Notes under the pieces: model-generated | Seen by the model: only the letters and a program-made list of their open reading frames with translations | Told to the model about the DNA's origin: nothing | The model's database searches: none | NCBI GenBank assembly: GCA_037176845.1 | Contig: JAYKXP010000026.1 | Coordinates: 558,001 to 622,000, forward strand | DNA length: 64,000 nt | Direction of reading: 5' to 3' | Origin: Paramarasmius palmivorus | Lineage: Eukaryota > Basidiomycota > Agaricomycetes > Agaricales > Marasmiaceae | Program-made: the position numbers and the translations under genes | Shown: positions 47,868-59,532 of the stretch, piece after piece | Layout of the letters: each line of letters starts with the position of its first letter | Position numbering within the stretch: position 1 is the first letter of the stretch

Positions 47868-48388
47868 TATCCAGAGTCTGATGAAGTAAACTCCTTCTGG
47901 CTTAAAGGAGTATGGAAAGATAATTTGAAGACTTGACACTGACAGCAGGAACGGTGCGTGTAGGAGTCGTGTTGAACTTGTCACCGTCATGATTATTCTC
48001 GTGACAACCGTGAACGGCGAACGCATCCGAGTCCACGTGTTAGACTTCGATTCTTTCATGGCATCATCATCCACGCGTTTAGGCTTTCTGACCAAGGTCA
48101 CACTGTGGACAAAATCAGGATGATTCACTGCTGTCAGTGCCGAGGCAGGTATTTCACTTCGACGGTGTAATTCAGGTCAGCACTCAGCGCTCAGCACAAA
48201 GGAGCAGTGACGGTAAGCGTTTGACATGAAAATTTTACAAAGCTAATAGTAACTAGCTTGCTTTTGGTTTGTAGCCTATCGAGATACCTCAACGTCAAGA
48301 AGATGATTGATGGGAACGCTGCACGGACCGCCCTGAGCACGTTGGCTTGATTGAAAATGGGCATGCTCTCAATAATCTTCCATGTACC
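47868..48388. other. divergent intergenic region
   Basis: Shared 5' region of the two unknown genes at 46126-47867 (-) and 48389-50537 (+). A 117-aa minus-strand frame (48128-47775) runs through it but does not join the coding chain, and may be leader or an undetected first exon. Confidence 0.4.
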
Positions 48389-50537
48389 ATGTCCAACAAG
48401 CCTACCTCTACTCCTCCTTCCAATAGTTCCGCATCGAACACGACATCGACCTTGTACAATATCCTCACCGGATTTCAATCTACGAATCAATATGAGGCCA
48501 CCAAACTAATCCGACATCTACTCGAAGCCGTGGCACATGACGCTTGTCTCGCTAAACGCAATACTCATTCCCTGCTGCAATTGATGTCCGACGCGAGGGA
48601 TGCATATGATTACATTAATGGGCTAATCGACCAAATCGAGCTTGACGACGAGATCAGCTGGGATGTGTTTGACTGCTATACTGGAGCCATCGGTCCCTTG
48701 GAGGAGTAAGTTTCGACAGAACCACGTGCACCACAACACTGACGATGTTCTTTGTCGATGAAGTTTACTTTTCCTTGTCTCCCCCGTTGCCGAAAAAGAG
48801 TCGCTTCAGTTTTTTGCGGACAAACACGAGCTTGAAGCATGCATAGATTCGGTTGAAACCTGGGGTCAAGATAGAATTTTGTTGGACCAGGCCATAGAGC
48901 AGTTGTACACATTATGCAAGGTTAGCTATTGATTCGTCTTCTTACAGTTGGCTAATTACCCGCTAGCTGTTTTCCAAGCCAGAACGCCAGCTTTCCCACC
49001 AATTTCGTGACGACTATGTATTCTTATCCGCCTTGAACAGCGACTTCAAACGCCTATTTGGGGTAAAGGGTAGCTGGCTGAATGGCCGGCTCGATGTCCA
49101 AGCAATACAAGGCGTAATTCAGAAGATTGCAGACACGTTTGCAGCGAGGTCTTTGCGTAAGTCGGAAACGATTTCTTCCGAGGCGAGAATCTCCACCCAT
49201 GGAAAGACTTCGATGATACTGATACTTTGGTTCCGACAGGGCTTGGAAGTTCTTGTCAAAAGTGTCCAATTTACAATGCTTGCGCATGGTGTACTTGAAA
49301 TTGCTGGATCTGCACAAACATCGCCAACGGTTCAATATCATTTGAGATCTCCGGAAGTCTGGGCCGAAGGGAAAAGGTGAGTTTTGTTGACACACACCTT
49401 AATATCTAACATTTATTGTCTAGGTTTGCAGACGCGTTGATTGCTCATGTCATACCCAACACACAAAAACAATCCGATTCTGAATCACTCAGCACGCAGT
49501 GGCAGAGATTCTTGGACTTCTTGCGTTCAAATTCGGTTCGTCGGTTCGACTTAGTATGTCTGGTCTATGCACTCTGCTGACCACGATTTCAGATTGTACC
49601 CAAGCTGCCCAAGATTTATCCTGGCTTGCGAAAACACATTGGCAGGATCCGACGGCCATATTATTTGCAAGCACTCACTTTGGTCAATGAATGCCGCACG
49701 CTAGCGGAAGCATTTTCAAGTCAGACCGACAAAGTGAAAGCTCAGGAGCTTCTTGAGACGTGAGCTGGACTACAGCATCTTTCATCGACCGTATCTGAAC
49801 TAGCCATGTTAGAACATTCACTGATGTCGATAACGCGTTGCAATCTGCAGCCACTCACGCTTCGGCCACTCAAGTATCGGACATCGGGTCTCAGCGATCG
49901 GAGGGCGTTGCCGGGGCCTTCGAAACGGCAGAGAGGTCCGTTGAGGCCTGCCTGGGTTCTTTTCAGGCGAGTTACCAAGCATAGTTGATTCGCAAAATTG
50001 AACCATCGCATCCAGAGAGACAAGGAATTGTCCGAATGGAGGGGGAAAATGGAGAGAGCCGTTCAAAAAGATGGCGCCCAGCTGGACGCTTTTGAGCAGC
50101 GATTAGGAAAGGTTGGTAAACCCAGCTTTGCTCTATATGACTATATTCAGGAAAACTCTCTAGTCTAACAAGATAGATCCAGTGTCGATCGGGAGAAGAA
50201 AGTTGACGATCGAACTCTGGGAAGCGGGTCCGGACAAAAGAGCGCAACTCGTTCCTGGCACGAGCCACAATACATGTGAGGTCTCCCTTTGTTTTCAACG
50301 TTCGTTCCACTAAAATACGATTTCGTGTCAGTCGAAATGGATAGTTCAACAACTTTGAACGCTCTTCAATGGCACTATGCCCACCAATTTGAGGATATAG
50401 TCCTGCGCGACCGAATCCTCAGTCCGAAATCGTGCTTCGTACAAGGTGGCGCTGGGGGCAAAACGAAGCTGGACTTTAGTCTTACTGTCGAAAATCTCTC
50501 GACATCTACGTTGCTTTTGTTCATTCCCGATAAATAG
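48389..50537 (+). CDS. unknown, largely helical protein
   Basis: Starts MSNKPTSTPPSNSSASN, then TLYNILTGFQSTNQYEATKL and AYDYINGLIDQIELDDEISW in exon 1. Later exons carry LLFLVSPVAEKESLQFFADK, LFSKPERQLSHQFRDDYVFL, KRLFGVKGSWLNGRLDVQAI, FADALIAHVIPNTQKQSDSE, LVNECRTLAEAFSSQTDKVK, RDKELSEWRGKMERAVQKDG and, at the end, KSCFVQGGAGGKTKLDF. The protein would be about 600 aa and mostly alpha-helical, with a coiled coil near the end. GGAGGKT recalls a P-loop but lacks the exact spacing. Introns after 49150 and near 49970 and 50170 are uncertain. No domain is recognised. Divergent from 46126-47867 and convergent with 50658-51597. Confidence 0.5.
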
Positions 50538-50657
50538 GATCTTGGTTATAACAGTGACTATGACATTCGCTTCGGTTAGCCGTGTCTGATTACTCGTCGC
50601 GGTTAAATAGAACAGAGGGTATATTGTATAGGAGAATAATATAATGAATAATACATC

Positions 50658-51597
50658 CTAGGCTGGACTTCCACTATCATAAGCCTTATCTGTCGCCCGA
50701 CAGGCTAGAACAGGATTCAAGATACTTCGAAGGATTGGTTCTATGAATGGCACCAGTGCAAACAAGACAACGACACTAACAGTGGCAATAGTCGCCACTT
50801 CTTCACAGAGAGCCACATATGTAACAAGCTGGAGAAATATGCAAAGGATTCCGCAGATCAAACCAACGAACCCTGAAGGTATGATGAGTGGGTAGCCTAA
50901 TTCTGAGAGGTAGTGGATTTCTTACAGTGATACAACATTAATTGCCAGCTTTGTTTCTTTATCGTGCCAGCACCGTAGTCGCTCAAAATCTGTGAGACTG
51001 GCCTTTCTGGCATGTACCTTTTCTGTAGGTTTCTTTCACTGGACTTCCGTGAAGAATGCCTATCGATTTCAGCAAGTCTGTCGATCAGAAGCAATGCCGT
51101 GATTGTTGAACTGGCGTTAAAGAGAATTGCGCAGTACGAGGTCGAGTTCAGAAACGCATAGACACCGCTGCGCTGACTTTGGAGGTCGTCGTCCGATTTG
51201 ACCATCGCAAGTATTTGCGCTGCAGCTGCCGTGAGCATTGAAGTCTGCGAAGCAACAATGAGAATTCTATGACGCGTGTTTGAATCGTTACTGGGACTGA
51301 CCACTACAGCAGAATTCTGGAACGAGGTTTGCCATGACTGTTGAAATGTTTTGATTAAGGGCGGTAGCTTGTCTAAGTGCCACCGTCAAGCTCGATGCTC
51401 CCGCCTTAGAAATTAAGTGGCCTACAGTTCAGGTTGAAGTCCTGGAAACATGCGTCGTCGTGTTCTTTGTCAACAGCCGTACCCTCAGAACTGCAAACTT
51501 TGGTTCGTTGAGCTCTTTGCTTGATCAGTCAAAGGACAAGTAACATACCGGATGGTGAGCGTGTGCCGGAGGTGAACAATGGAAATTGGGTGGTCAT
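50658..51597 (-). CDS. four-helix membrane protein, paralogue 2
   Basis: Begins MTTQFPLFTSGTRSPSV at ATG 51597 with later exons VCSSEGTAVDKEHDDACFQD, KLPPLIKTFQQSWQTSFQNS and ILIVASQTSMLTAAAAQILA. The hydrophobic YCAILFNASSTITALLLIDR segment aligns with YSAILFNLSSTLTSLML of the gene at 45069. The C-terminal hydrophobic pair is LICGILCIFLQLVTYVALCE and TVSVVVLFALVPFI. It ends VLACRATDKAYDSGSPA. The two proteins share layout and motif positions but are diverged. Function unknown. It is convergent with the 48389 gene, 120 bp apart. Confidence 0.65.
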
Positions 51598-52417
51598 TGT
51601 CAGTCTTGATACGATGACAACGATGTTTGACCTTCGACTTTTATAAACTAATCACCTGGAAAGATATGATGCGACAGATGTTATGCAGGAACATACCACT
51701 CCCACGTTTTTGAGACTTCGGTTAGAATCATGTCACCCATTACGAAGGGTAGTATGCCCTTTCTGGACTTAGGGCAGAGGGCCTGCCCACGGGGAAGTTG
51801 GAGGGGAAAAGCAGGTCGATTGTCTATTGATCGGCTGCTCAGAAGAGTGGTCAGGAGACACAAGCGTGAACGGACTGCGTAGTAGTAGCGACATACCGAA
51901 TTGACATGTTTATCTCGGGGCCTATGGTGGAACAGTAGCGGAAAGGTTGCCGAACACGATGGTCATCATAGTGGTCTAAGAGATAGTTTGCAAATCTCTT
52001 TGGTAGACTTCGCATTACCAGACGCCGGGCAATTTCTAAATGCGCTGATGAGGAAATTAGAATATCGGGGACACAATTATGCCTTGAGACGGAAGAGCGG
52101 GTTTAGAAAGGATGCAGGACGATGCAGGACGATCGTTTTCGACAGCGCTTCATGTTTATGACACAAGACCGCCCATATCATGATCAGATCCTTGTTATGA
52201 ACGGGCGCCTCTTGGTGGTGGAAGCCTGTCTCACGAATTTCTGATTTTCCATCGTCGAGAGGCAACTGACCAACGACCGTTCAGCAAGGATCAGAACTAG
52301 TAGGTTGCAGCAATTACCGGATGATTCGGACGAGCTTGTAGCATACATTGATCGTATGTACGGCGAATTCACAACCGCGAGGTGTTCTAAAAAATACCGT
52401 CCGGCTTCTTTAAAAAT
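51598..52417. other. intergenic region between membrane protein and terpene synthase
   Basis: Only short frames. A 10-bp direct tandem repeat (GATGCAGGAC twice) lies at 52111-52130. This is upstream of the minus-strand membrane protein and downstream of the terpene synthase. Confidence 0.45.
52111..52130. repeat. 10-bp tandem duplication
   Basis: GATGCAGGAC occurs twice in direct succession. Probably replication slippage. Confidence 0.6.
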
Positions 52418-53705
52418 TCACTGCGAAGCGAGATCCAGGACTCGTGTATGCTTCACAACGTCAAGGGAATCTCCAAAATAGCGTTTGCTGACATACGCCC
52501 ATTCTACGGTTCCTGTGACCATCGCAGCTAATCCCCGCATGTACTGAAAGCGTTGTTGGAATTCCGTCATGGGATACCTCGGTAATGAATGCGCAACATC
52601 GATGAACTCTTGACACTTCTGGATAAAAAGTAATGCTGCGTGGTTGATGGCCTCCTGCGCGTCAAAGTTGTGCTCGTGCATGATAACAGCAATAAGATTA
52701 TGGCTGTCGCCCCACTCTTTTTTCACCGAGACAATGTCCTAATCACCGAAGTCAGCGAAATGCTCGAAACTGAATTCGGGGAGAGGTACTACATTGCCAA
52801 TGATAGCTAGGTCAATGACCAGGTCCTCCAGCCGCTTGACGTGTGGATGTCCAAGTATGTGATCGAGAACGAGGTCGTGTATCGAAATTATAGATATGAA
52901 AATCCGGAGGGCAACAGTATGTCGCCTGAGAACAAAGTAATCTTCCATACTTCGTATTGTCGCAGTATTCCTTTCGAGCGTCTCTTGTGATATTGCTTCC
53001 AAATACTCTTGTAATGAGCTGATAAGACGGGCGTTGGCAGCTTCACTCGGCTTCGCGTCACAATGAAATCTTTGGAAGCAGCTGTGCCAGGGTAAGAGTC
53101 AGAAATGGGAAGTTCAGTATCAGGTTTTGGCCAACCTTCTTGTCATCCGTATGATTTTAGACTCTTCTTCTGAGCTCGGGCCGAACGGATGCCTATAGTA
53201 GACAATTAACGCGATCCTTAATCTTCGTTAGGTAGCCTACTCTATTATCTGTAGCACGTCCATTAATTGTTTTTGAAGGTGTCCGTGCGAGGTCTTCTCC
53301 GCAAAATCGTCCAAAATAAAGAGCCAATGGGTCAAGTCCACAGCAGATCGAAAGTGTGACGGCTTCGCAAAGGGATAATACATTGCTACGAACTCTTCGA
53401 CACGGTAACTGTTGTATACGTCCTGGGTTTGTTTATCGTATATTGAAAATGATTCAGCCCATTCGCCGCTCTCTTTTGCGAGATCTATGCGTGGATTTTG
53501 TATTGGGGGATAGGGCCATTTCGCGAGAGACAGGATATCTGGGATGAAGAGGTGCCGTGGTTGACCGGGACCTAGTAGAACGCAACAAGTCAGTCGACGT
53601 GAGACACTGATCATGAAAGTTCTTCTCAGTGTTCTCACCGAAAGTATATTGTAACCGTCGTTGAATGAGAAGACCGCTTAACGGGCGAGTAGCGTACTTG
53701 AGCAT
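52418..53705 (-). CDS. terpene synthase (basidiomycete sesquiterpene-synthase type)
   Basis: Five exons join in phase to about 353 aa, a normal length. The N-terminus has HLFIPDILSLAKWPYPPIQN. The Mg-binding aspartate motif is LDDFAEKT at about residue 110. RMTRS follows near 150. The NSE triad is NDIVSVKKEWGD at about 248-256, completed across an intron (donor after IIGN, acceptor GATTAG at 52738). The conserved RY pair is in VSKRYFGD near the C-terminus. All metal-binding residues look intact. It should ionise farnesyl or a related diphosphate and cyclise it in the cytosol. The product cannot be read from sequence. The start is at ATG 53705; the frame stays open further upstream but without family sequence. 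Confidence 0.9.
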
Positions 53706-54004
53706 TGTAAAGAGTGCAGAGTTCTTGCTTGGGTCATCGTAACCGTAGTCGACAAGCCGTTGATTGGAACTCCGACGCGCCTCGGACAACGACCCCACCC
53801 TCAACATCAATGACCCAGAGATGGCCACAGTCCCGTAGACATTATTCCCCTTTGCCGGTAATACCACAGCGTCCCTACCTCTCCGCCGCCGGAATCTCAA
53901 ACTCTTCCTCTCCCTGAACCAATCACACAGACTTTGAATTTTTGGTCCGGTGCTGCGTGACCCATGTGGAGACATCTCAGTCTTGCTCATTCCGACCATT
54001 CTCA

Positions 54005-55388
54005 ATGCCAACAAAAGTCCTAATCACTGGTGCTACAGGTCAGTCGATATGTTCTAAACCAATACATGAGACTGAAATCTCTCCCATCAGGATACATTGG
54101 AGGCTCAGTACTTCACCGCTTTTTATCGCGGTCAGATGCTGCGTCATTCGACTTCCGGGCAATAGTACGTTCGTTGGAGAAAGCAGAGAAGCTCAGGAAA
54201 TTCGGGGTCTCCACAATTGTAGGGTCTCATAACGATCCTATGGTAATGGTGAAGGCTGCTTCAGAGGTCGATGTGTTGATTGCAATGGTGAGCAGGTCAA
54301 AGGCCGCACACTCGGACATCACAAACAAATACTCTTCTTAGGCAGATTGTGATGACCTTGCCGCGGCAGAGCTTGCGTTGAAGGGATTGAAGAAGCGATA
54401 TGAAGAAACAGGAAAGCCGCCTATTTTCATCAATACGGTATGTTCTAAATGTTATTCAAGTTGATTCTACTGACGGAATTATAGTCTGGCACCGGTGAGA
54501 CTCGTATTCATCCAATCAAATCAAATCCTGATCGTTCGTGAAGGTGTACTTATGGATAAGGCACTGGGAATGTATGCCTCCCAGGTCATCTACAACGACG
54601 AGGACGCAAAACAGCTGGAAGGGCTTCCCCCAAGCCAACCACATAGGATTGTTGACTTGGCTATCGTTGAAGCCGATAAAGCTGGTGTGTTTAGATCCTC
54701 TAGGCTATAGAACCTTTTAATGACATGCTCTTAGGTTACATCAAGTCGTACATTATACTCCCTTCTACCATTTACTCCATTGCAAAGAATCCGTTCATCG
54801 ACGAAGGAATCTCGCATCCATATTCGCAGCAAATCCCAGGGTTGATCAAAGTTGCGCTTGCTCGAAGACAGGCTGGAATGGTGGGCTTGGGGAAGAATAT
54901 TTGGTCAAATGTCGATATTCATGAACGTAGGTGGTTCATCATGCACATTGAAACTTGCCTCATACCCATCCTTTTAGTTACCGATCTCTATAGCGTGCTT
55001 TATGACTCGATTGTGCACGATCCTGTTACAGGTCACGGGCGTGATGGGTACTACTTTGGTGCTAATGGCGAGCACAGCCTATTGGATGTCGCCAAAACGA
55101 TAGGAGAAGTACTCTTCGAAGTTGGGCAGCTGAAGAGTCGGGAGCCAACGTCATTCACGAAAGAAGAGAACGAAAAATGGTTCAAGGTGAGCGGCATTGT
55201 TCACCTACAGTCAATGAATACTCCGATTAACATCGGTAATATAGTCTGGTATGATGGGCAGCAATGCGCGGTGCATAGCCAATCGTTCCAAGGCAATCGG
55301 ATGGAAGCCTGAGAAGACAACAAAGAACATGTTAGCGAGCATCAAGCCCGAAGCTGAAGCTATACTCAAGACATCTCAATCTTCCTAG
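54005..55388 (+). CDS. NmrA-like NAD(P)-binding protein, array copy A
   Basis: Begins MPTKVLITGATG, joined by an intron to YIGGSVLHRF, giving the GxxGxxG Rossmann dinucleotide motif. Then RAIVRSLEKAEKLRKFG, VGSHNDPMVMVKAASEVDVL, GLKKRYEETGKPPIFINT, SGTG, YIKSYIILPSTIYSI, LYSVLYDSI and GYYFGANGEHSLLDVAKTIG. The last exon must be read in the frame MMGSNARCIANRSKAIGWKP to KTSQSS, stop at 55386-55388. This copy is the most diverged of four and has an extra intron inside SGTG-VLMD. NmrA-like proteins are reductases or redox sensors; the substrate here is unknown. Located divergently from the terpene synthase, 299 bp between starts. Confidence 0.85.
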
Positions 55389-55792
55389 ACGAGATAACTT
55401 TGCTACAGCGGACATAGATCCCCGTGTCAGGTACATGTACACAGAGTTCAATGAAACCATATCCGTTGTAATGAATGTTATCTACGCACCGTCGGCCTCT
55501 CAAGATCTCACGCGCACGAACTATACCTGTCAATAAGTCCTTGTACGACAAACTTTGGTCACACACACAGTGCCCGCACAGTACCCAAAACCTTCAACAC
55601 CTTGTCACCCGACCCTATAATCTCCGTGGAAGCACATACACTCTCATGATATCTCAGCAAACGGGGTTCTCGTTCCGATCGGATGACGCGTTTAAACTCC
55701 TGTGAGTGCTTACTATAATGCGCCACAGACGTATAAAAGCCCATGTATCAGAATGTATCCATGCTGACAGCTTAAACATTTCCAGGAGGCAA
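55389..55792. other. spacer between NmrA copies A and B
   Basis: No gene seen. It ends in a TATA element at 55732 that likely serves copy B. Confidence 0.5.
55732..55738 (+). promoter_or_regulatory. TATA box of NmrA copy B
   Basis: TATAAAA, 61 bp before the ATG at 55793. Copies C and D have the same element close to their starts. Confidence 0.5.
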
Positions 55793-57129
55793 ATGTCACA
55801 AAAAGTCAAGCTTCTCGTCACTGGCGCCACTGGCATGTGCATACACCTCTAATAGACTTGTGTCTCTGATCTGATTTGACAGGTTACATCGGTGGTGCTA
55901 TCGTCAGTCGTTTTCTTGCACGACCCGACGCGTCTTCGTTCGACATTCGAGCCATCGTTCGCTCTCGGGAGAAGGGAGAGAAACTGAAAGAATTTGGGAT
56001 AACGCCCATTATCGGCTCACATAACGACGAAAATGTAATGGTGAAAGCTGCGTCAGAAGTTGACGTCGCGATAACCATGGTGGGTGCAGGTTAGCGTAGC
56101 CAATTGTCGGCTCTCATGTATGGGCTTAGGCTGACTGCGATGACCTGGATGCCGCCAAATATGCGTTGAAAGGATTGAAGAGGCGCTTTGAAGAGACAGG
56201 GAAACCTCCGATCTTGATTCATACAGTGAGTCCGGTGTGCTACGCCGGAAGACATAACTTCCTGTTGATGGGGTTTCCAGTCTGGTACTGGCGTTCTGTC
56301 TGATGACGCAGCAGGAATGCATATCACCGAGACCATTTACAATGATGCAGACTCCGGGCAGATTGCAACCTTGGCACCAACTCAAGTGCATCGTAACGTC
56401 GACTTGGAGATACTCGCCGCGGACAAAGAAGGTATCTTTTACGCCATGTTTCTCAGGACACCATCGGATAATGTCCTACAGGCTATATCAAGTCATATAT
56501 TATCCTTCCATCGACTATCTACTCGATTGCAGAAGGGCCACTCTTTACAGCTGGAATTTCGAACTCCCATTCCGCACAAATTCCTGCTATTGTCAGGGCA
56601 TCTCTGGACCGAAAAAGAGCAGGGATGGTTGGGGGAGGTCATAACCTTTGGCCAAATGTCAATGTCCATGAACGTTCGTCGTCGCGAAGACACATACACT
56701 TTTCCTTGCAGCTAATATCACTTCAGTCGCGGATCTATATAGCATTCTATATGACACGATCATCAATAACCCAGGAAAAGCCGGGCATGGTCACGATGGT
56801 TTCTACTTTGGTGCAAGTGGCGAGCACAAGCTCTACGATGTCAGCAAAGCAGTCGGAGATGCACTTGTCGAACTAGGCGTTGCGGATAATGCTGAGCCAA
56901 CCACCTTTACCTCTGAGGAGATCGACAAGTATTTCAGCGTACGTTGTGTGCCCTTTGAGCAGTATGGGTTTGTAGTGACAGCCTGATTTTTCAGGGATCA
57001 AATTACCTAGGAAGCAACTCCCGCTGCATCGCTAATCGTGCCAGAGCATTAGGTTGGAACCCAAAGAAATCGACTGCTGATATGCTGAAAAGCATCAAGC
57101 CTGAGGTGAACCATTGGTATAAATCTTAA
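55793..57129 (+). CDS. NmrA-like NAD(P)-binding protein, array copy B
   Basis: MSQKVKLLVTGATG spliced to YIGGAIVSRFLARPDASSF; then RAIVRSREKGEKLKEFG, IIGSHNDENVMVKAASEVDV, GLKRRFEETGKPPILIHT, SGTGVLSDDAAG, ETIYNDADSGQIATLAPTQV, IKSYIILPSTIYSIAEGPLF, SLDRKRAGMVGGGHNLWPNV, LYSILYDTIINNPGKAGHGH, GFYFGASGEHKLYDVSKAVG and, after the last intron, GSNYLGSNSRCIANRARALG. It ends KPEVNHWYKS. Frame intact through all exons, about 340 aa. Intron positions match copies C and D. The ligand-side residues are close to copy C, so the two probably share substrate type. Confidence 0.87.
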
Positions 57130-57670
57130 CGCATATGCACACCAAAAGGGGTTGACTTGGATACTCTGATACACTATGGAATTCGCTCTACCTTCGTCAA
57201 TACCCATTTAGCCTCGATGCTTGAAAATAAGCATCCATATATACTCCAAAAGTCCATATGCACCACATATCCGTACTGACAGTGATGGAATTGTATCAAC
57301 ATTTAGATTATCGAAACCTCGTCCCGCCTTAGCTCGGGAGTTTTCTTGATTTCACAGCTATACCGCAAGAGCCCAAGGACACCCAGAAGATCAAGTTCAA
57401 TTGCCCTTGACCGGCAACTGTGAGGGTACACGAGTTAGTGAGGTGACGTAAGCTGCAGAAGGTTCTTTCCAGCGTCGTCATAATCATCATGCATGTCCAT
57501 CTCGTTCTTCGTCTCCGTCCTCCCCGCGTGCTCTGGAATAACTCAATCCCTCTTTGCTGACTGACCTTCTTGCTGACTGATTGAACCTTGTGAGTAAGCA
57601 GTTGCGCTAGAGGCCTATAAAACATCGTTCCCACCCGCATCCTCAATACACAGCAGCTCATTCAATACTA
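57130..57670. other. spacer between NmrA copies B and C
   Basis: A 110-aa minus-strand frame (57661-57329) is present but has no family marks. TATAAAA at 57616 lies close to copy C. Confidence 0.45.
57616..57622 (+). promoter_or_regulatory. TATA box of NmrA copy C
   Basis: TATAAAA, 55 bp before the ATG at 57671. Confidence 0.5.
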
Positions 57671-59034
57671 ATGTCGCAAAAAGTCAAGATTCTCGTCACC
57701 GGGATTACTGGTATATTTCATTTATACCTTTGAGCTATTGTGTCTTATAAGGTTTTCAGGTTATATCGGCGGTGCTGTCGTTGACCGTTTCCTCACAAGG
57801 CCCGACGCGTCGACATTCGACATTCGGGCCATCGTTCGTTCGAAGGAGAAGGCTCAAAAGCTGAACGACTTCGGTATCACTGCGATTGTAGGGTCACACA
57901 ATGACGAAAATATCATGGTAAAGGCTGCTTCCGAGGTTGATGTGGTGATAGCTATGGTGATTTTCTTTGTCACTTGCCTACTGTAACGGCTAACATGTCA
58001 TGCATGCACTAAGGCAGACTGTGACGACCTGGATGCTGCGAAATACACTTTGAAAGGACTAAAGCAACGATTTGAAGAGACAGGAAAGCCTCCGATCTTT
58101 ATCAACACGGTGAGTTTCTTGATGCTGCTCTTTTGGAAACGGTTTTGATGGAGGAATAGTCTGGTACTGGAGTTCTAGCGGACAAAGCCGCAGGTAGCGG
58201 GATTACCGAGACCATCTACAACGATGCAGACCCAGACCAGATTGAAACCCTAGCACCGACTCAGATTCACCGCAACGTTGACCTTGAGATTGTTGGCGCC
58301 GACAAAGAAGGCAGGTTCATAAGATATCTGACACAATGCAACTTCTCTAATGCGTTCCCCAGGATACATCAACAGCTATATCATTTTGCCATCGACCATT
58401 TATTCGATTGCAGTGGGGCCTCTCTTTTCTGCAGGAGTTTCCAACCCGTATTCTATCCAAGTACCTGCTCTGATCAGGGCATCTCTGGACCGAAAACGTG
58501 CAGGAATGGTTGGAGAAGGCAAGAACCTCTGGCCAAACGTTGACATCCTTGAACGTGAGTTGCAATCCAAAGCCATAACATATTGAACACTAACCCAGAG
58601 CTTCAATAGTTGCAGATTTGTATAGTATCCTTTATGACACGATCATCAACAGCCCCGAAAAGGCTGGCCATGGTCGTGAAGGATACTACTTTGGCGCGAG
58701 TGGTGAACACAGGCTCTATGACGTCAGTAGAGCGATTGGAGAAGCTTTCGTCGAACTGGGAATTTCAGACAATGCTGAGCCGACCACCTTCACTCCTGAA
58801 GAGATTGACAAGTATTTCAATGTATGTTGTGTTGTTCTTTCGGTTTTGTTTGCGAAATAACGAATTTCCTAGGGATCCAGCTACCTTGGTAGTAACTCGC
58901 GCTGTGTTGCCAATCGCTCCAAAGCTCTTGGGTGGAGCCCGAAGAAGTCGACTCCCGATCTGCTGAAAAGCATCAAACCCGAGGTTGAAGCCTGGTCCAA
59001 GAAGGGTGCATCTCCGAAAGCTGACAAGCTGTAG
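57671..59034 (+). CDS. NmrA-like NAD(P)-binding protein, array copy C
   Basis: Intact seven-exon gene of about 349 aa. MSQKVKILVTGITG joins YIGGAVVDRFLTRPDASTFD; then RSKEKAQKLNDFG, IVGSHNDENIMVKAASEVDV, GLKQRFEETGKPPIFINT, SGTGVLADKAAGSG, NDADPDQIETLAPTQIHRNV, YINSYIILPSTIYSIAVGPL, SLDRKRAGMVGEGKNLWPNV, LYSILYDTIINSPEKAGHGR, GYYFGASGEHRLYDVSRAIG and GSSYLGSNSRCVANRSKALG, ending KKGASPKADKL. It is the reference copy for judging the others. The Rossmann GxxGxxG motif is at residues 11-17. NADPH use is likely, as RSKEK follows the second strand, but not proven. Same intron positions as B and D. Confidence 0.88.
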
Positions 59035-59532
59035 GTCTAGGGCACCTGAAAGAAAAAGCCTGTTGTAAGGATTCTTATGATGTAACATGGGATTGGATTG
59101 TGTATTTCTATTTGAATAAAGCAAGTTGTTTTTTGTGTACAAGTACGTGTGTTGAGGAGAGCTGTAGCGGCTTCGAAAGGCCTTCGGACATTACCCGCAC
59201 CAACCGGGTGGTTGCCGACTCGCTTCTTACATACTTCCAAAAATCCAATATGGTTGAACTTGAGTTGACCATATCTCTCGTCACTTGTCGTTCTTTGAGC
59301 AACAACCATCACCATCACTTGCTTGACATTCAAGCGCATATCGCTTATGGCCGGCCAACACTGGCGGGAGCAAAGTTGGGAGTCAGCCAAATCGCTACAC
59401 AAGAGTTGCTCGGTTCTTCACCGTTTGTCCTGGAGTAAATGAATTCAATTTCGTTTGCTGACTGATTTTCTAGTGGTAATCCGCGGTGCTATATACCTAT
59501 AAAGCATTCGACCCGACTATGCTTCTAGGAAA
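59035..59532. other. spacer between NmrA copies C and D
   Basis: No coding exon. A TATAAAG at 59498-59504 lies just upstream of copy D. Confidence 0.5.
59498..59504 (+). promoter_or_regulatory. TATA-like element of NmrA copy D
   Basis: TATAAAG, 35 bp before the ATG at 59533, so the leader would be very short. Confidence 0.4.

Noticed and set aside
47775..48128. 117-aa minus-strand frame before the 46126 gene
   Set aside because: The frame does not join the coding chain, and a TAA closes the frame that would.
53454..54014. 186-aa minus-strand frame overlapping the terpene synthase start
   Set aside because: Past the first splice it reads out of frame with the synthase; its C-terminal part is a shadow.
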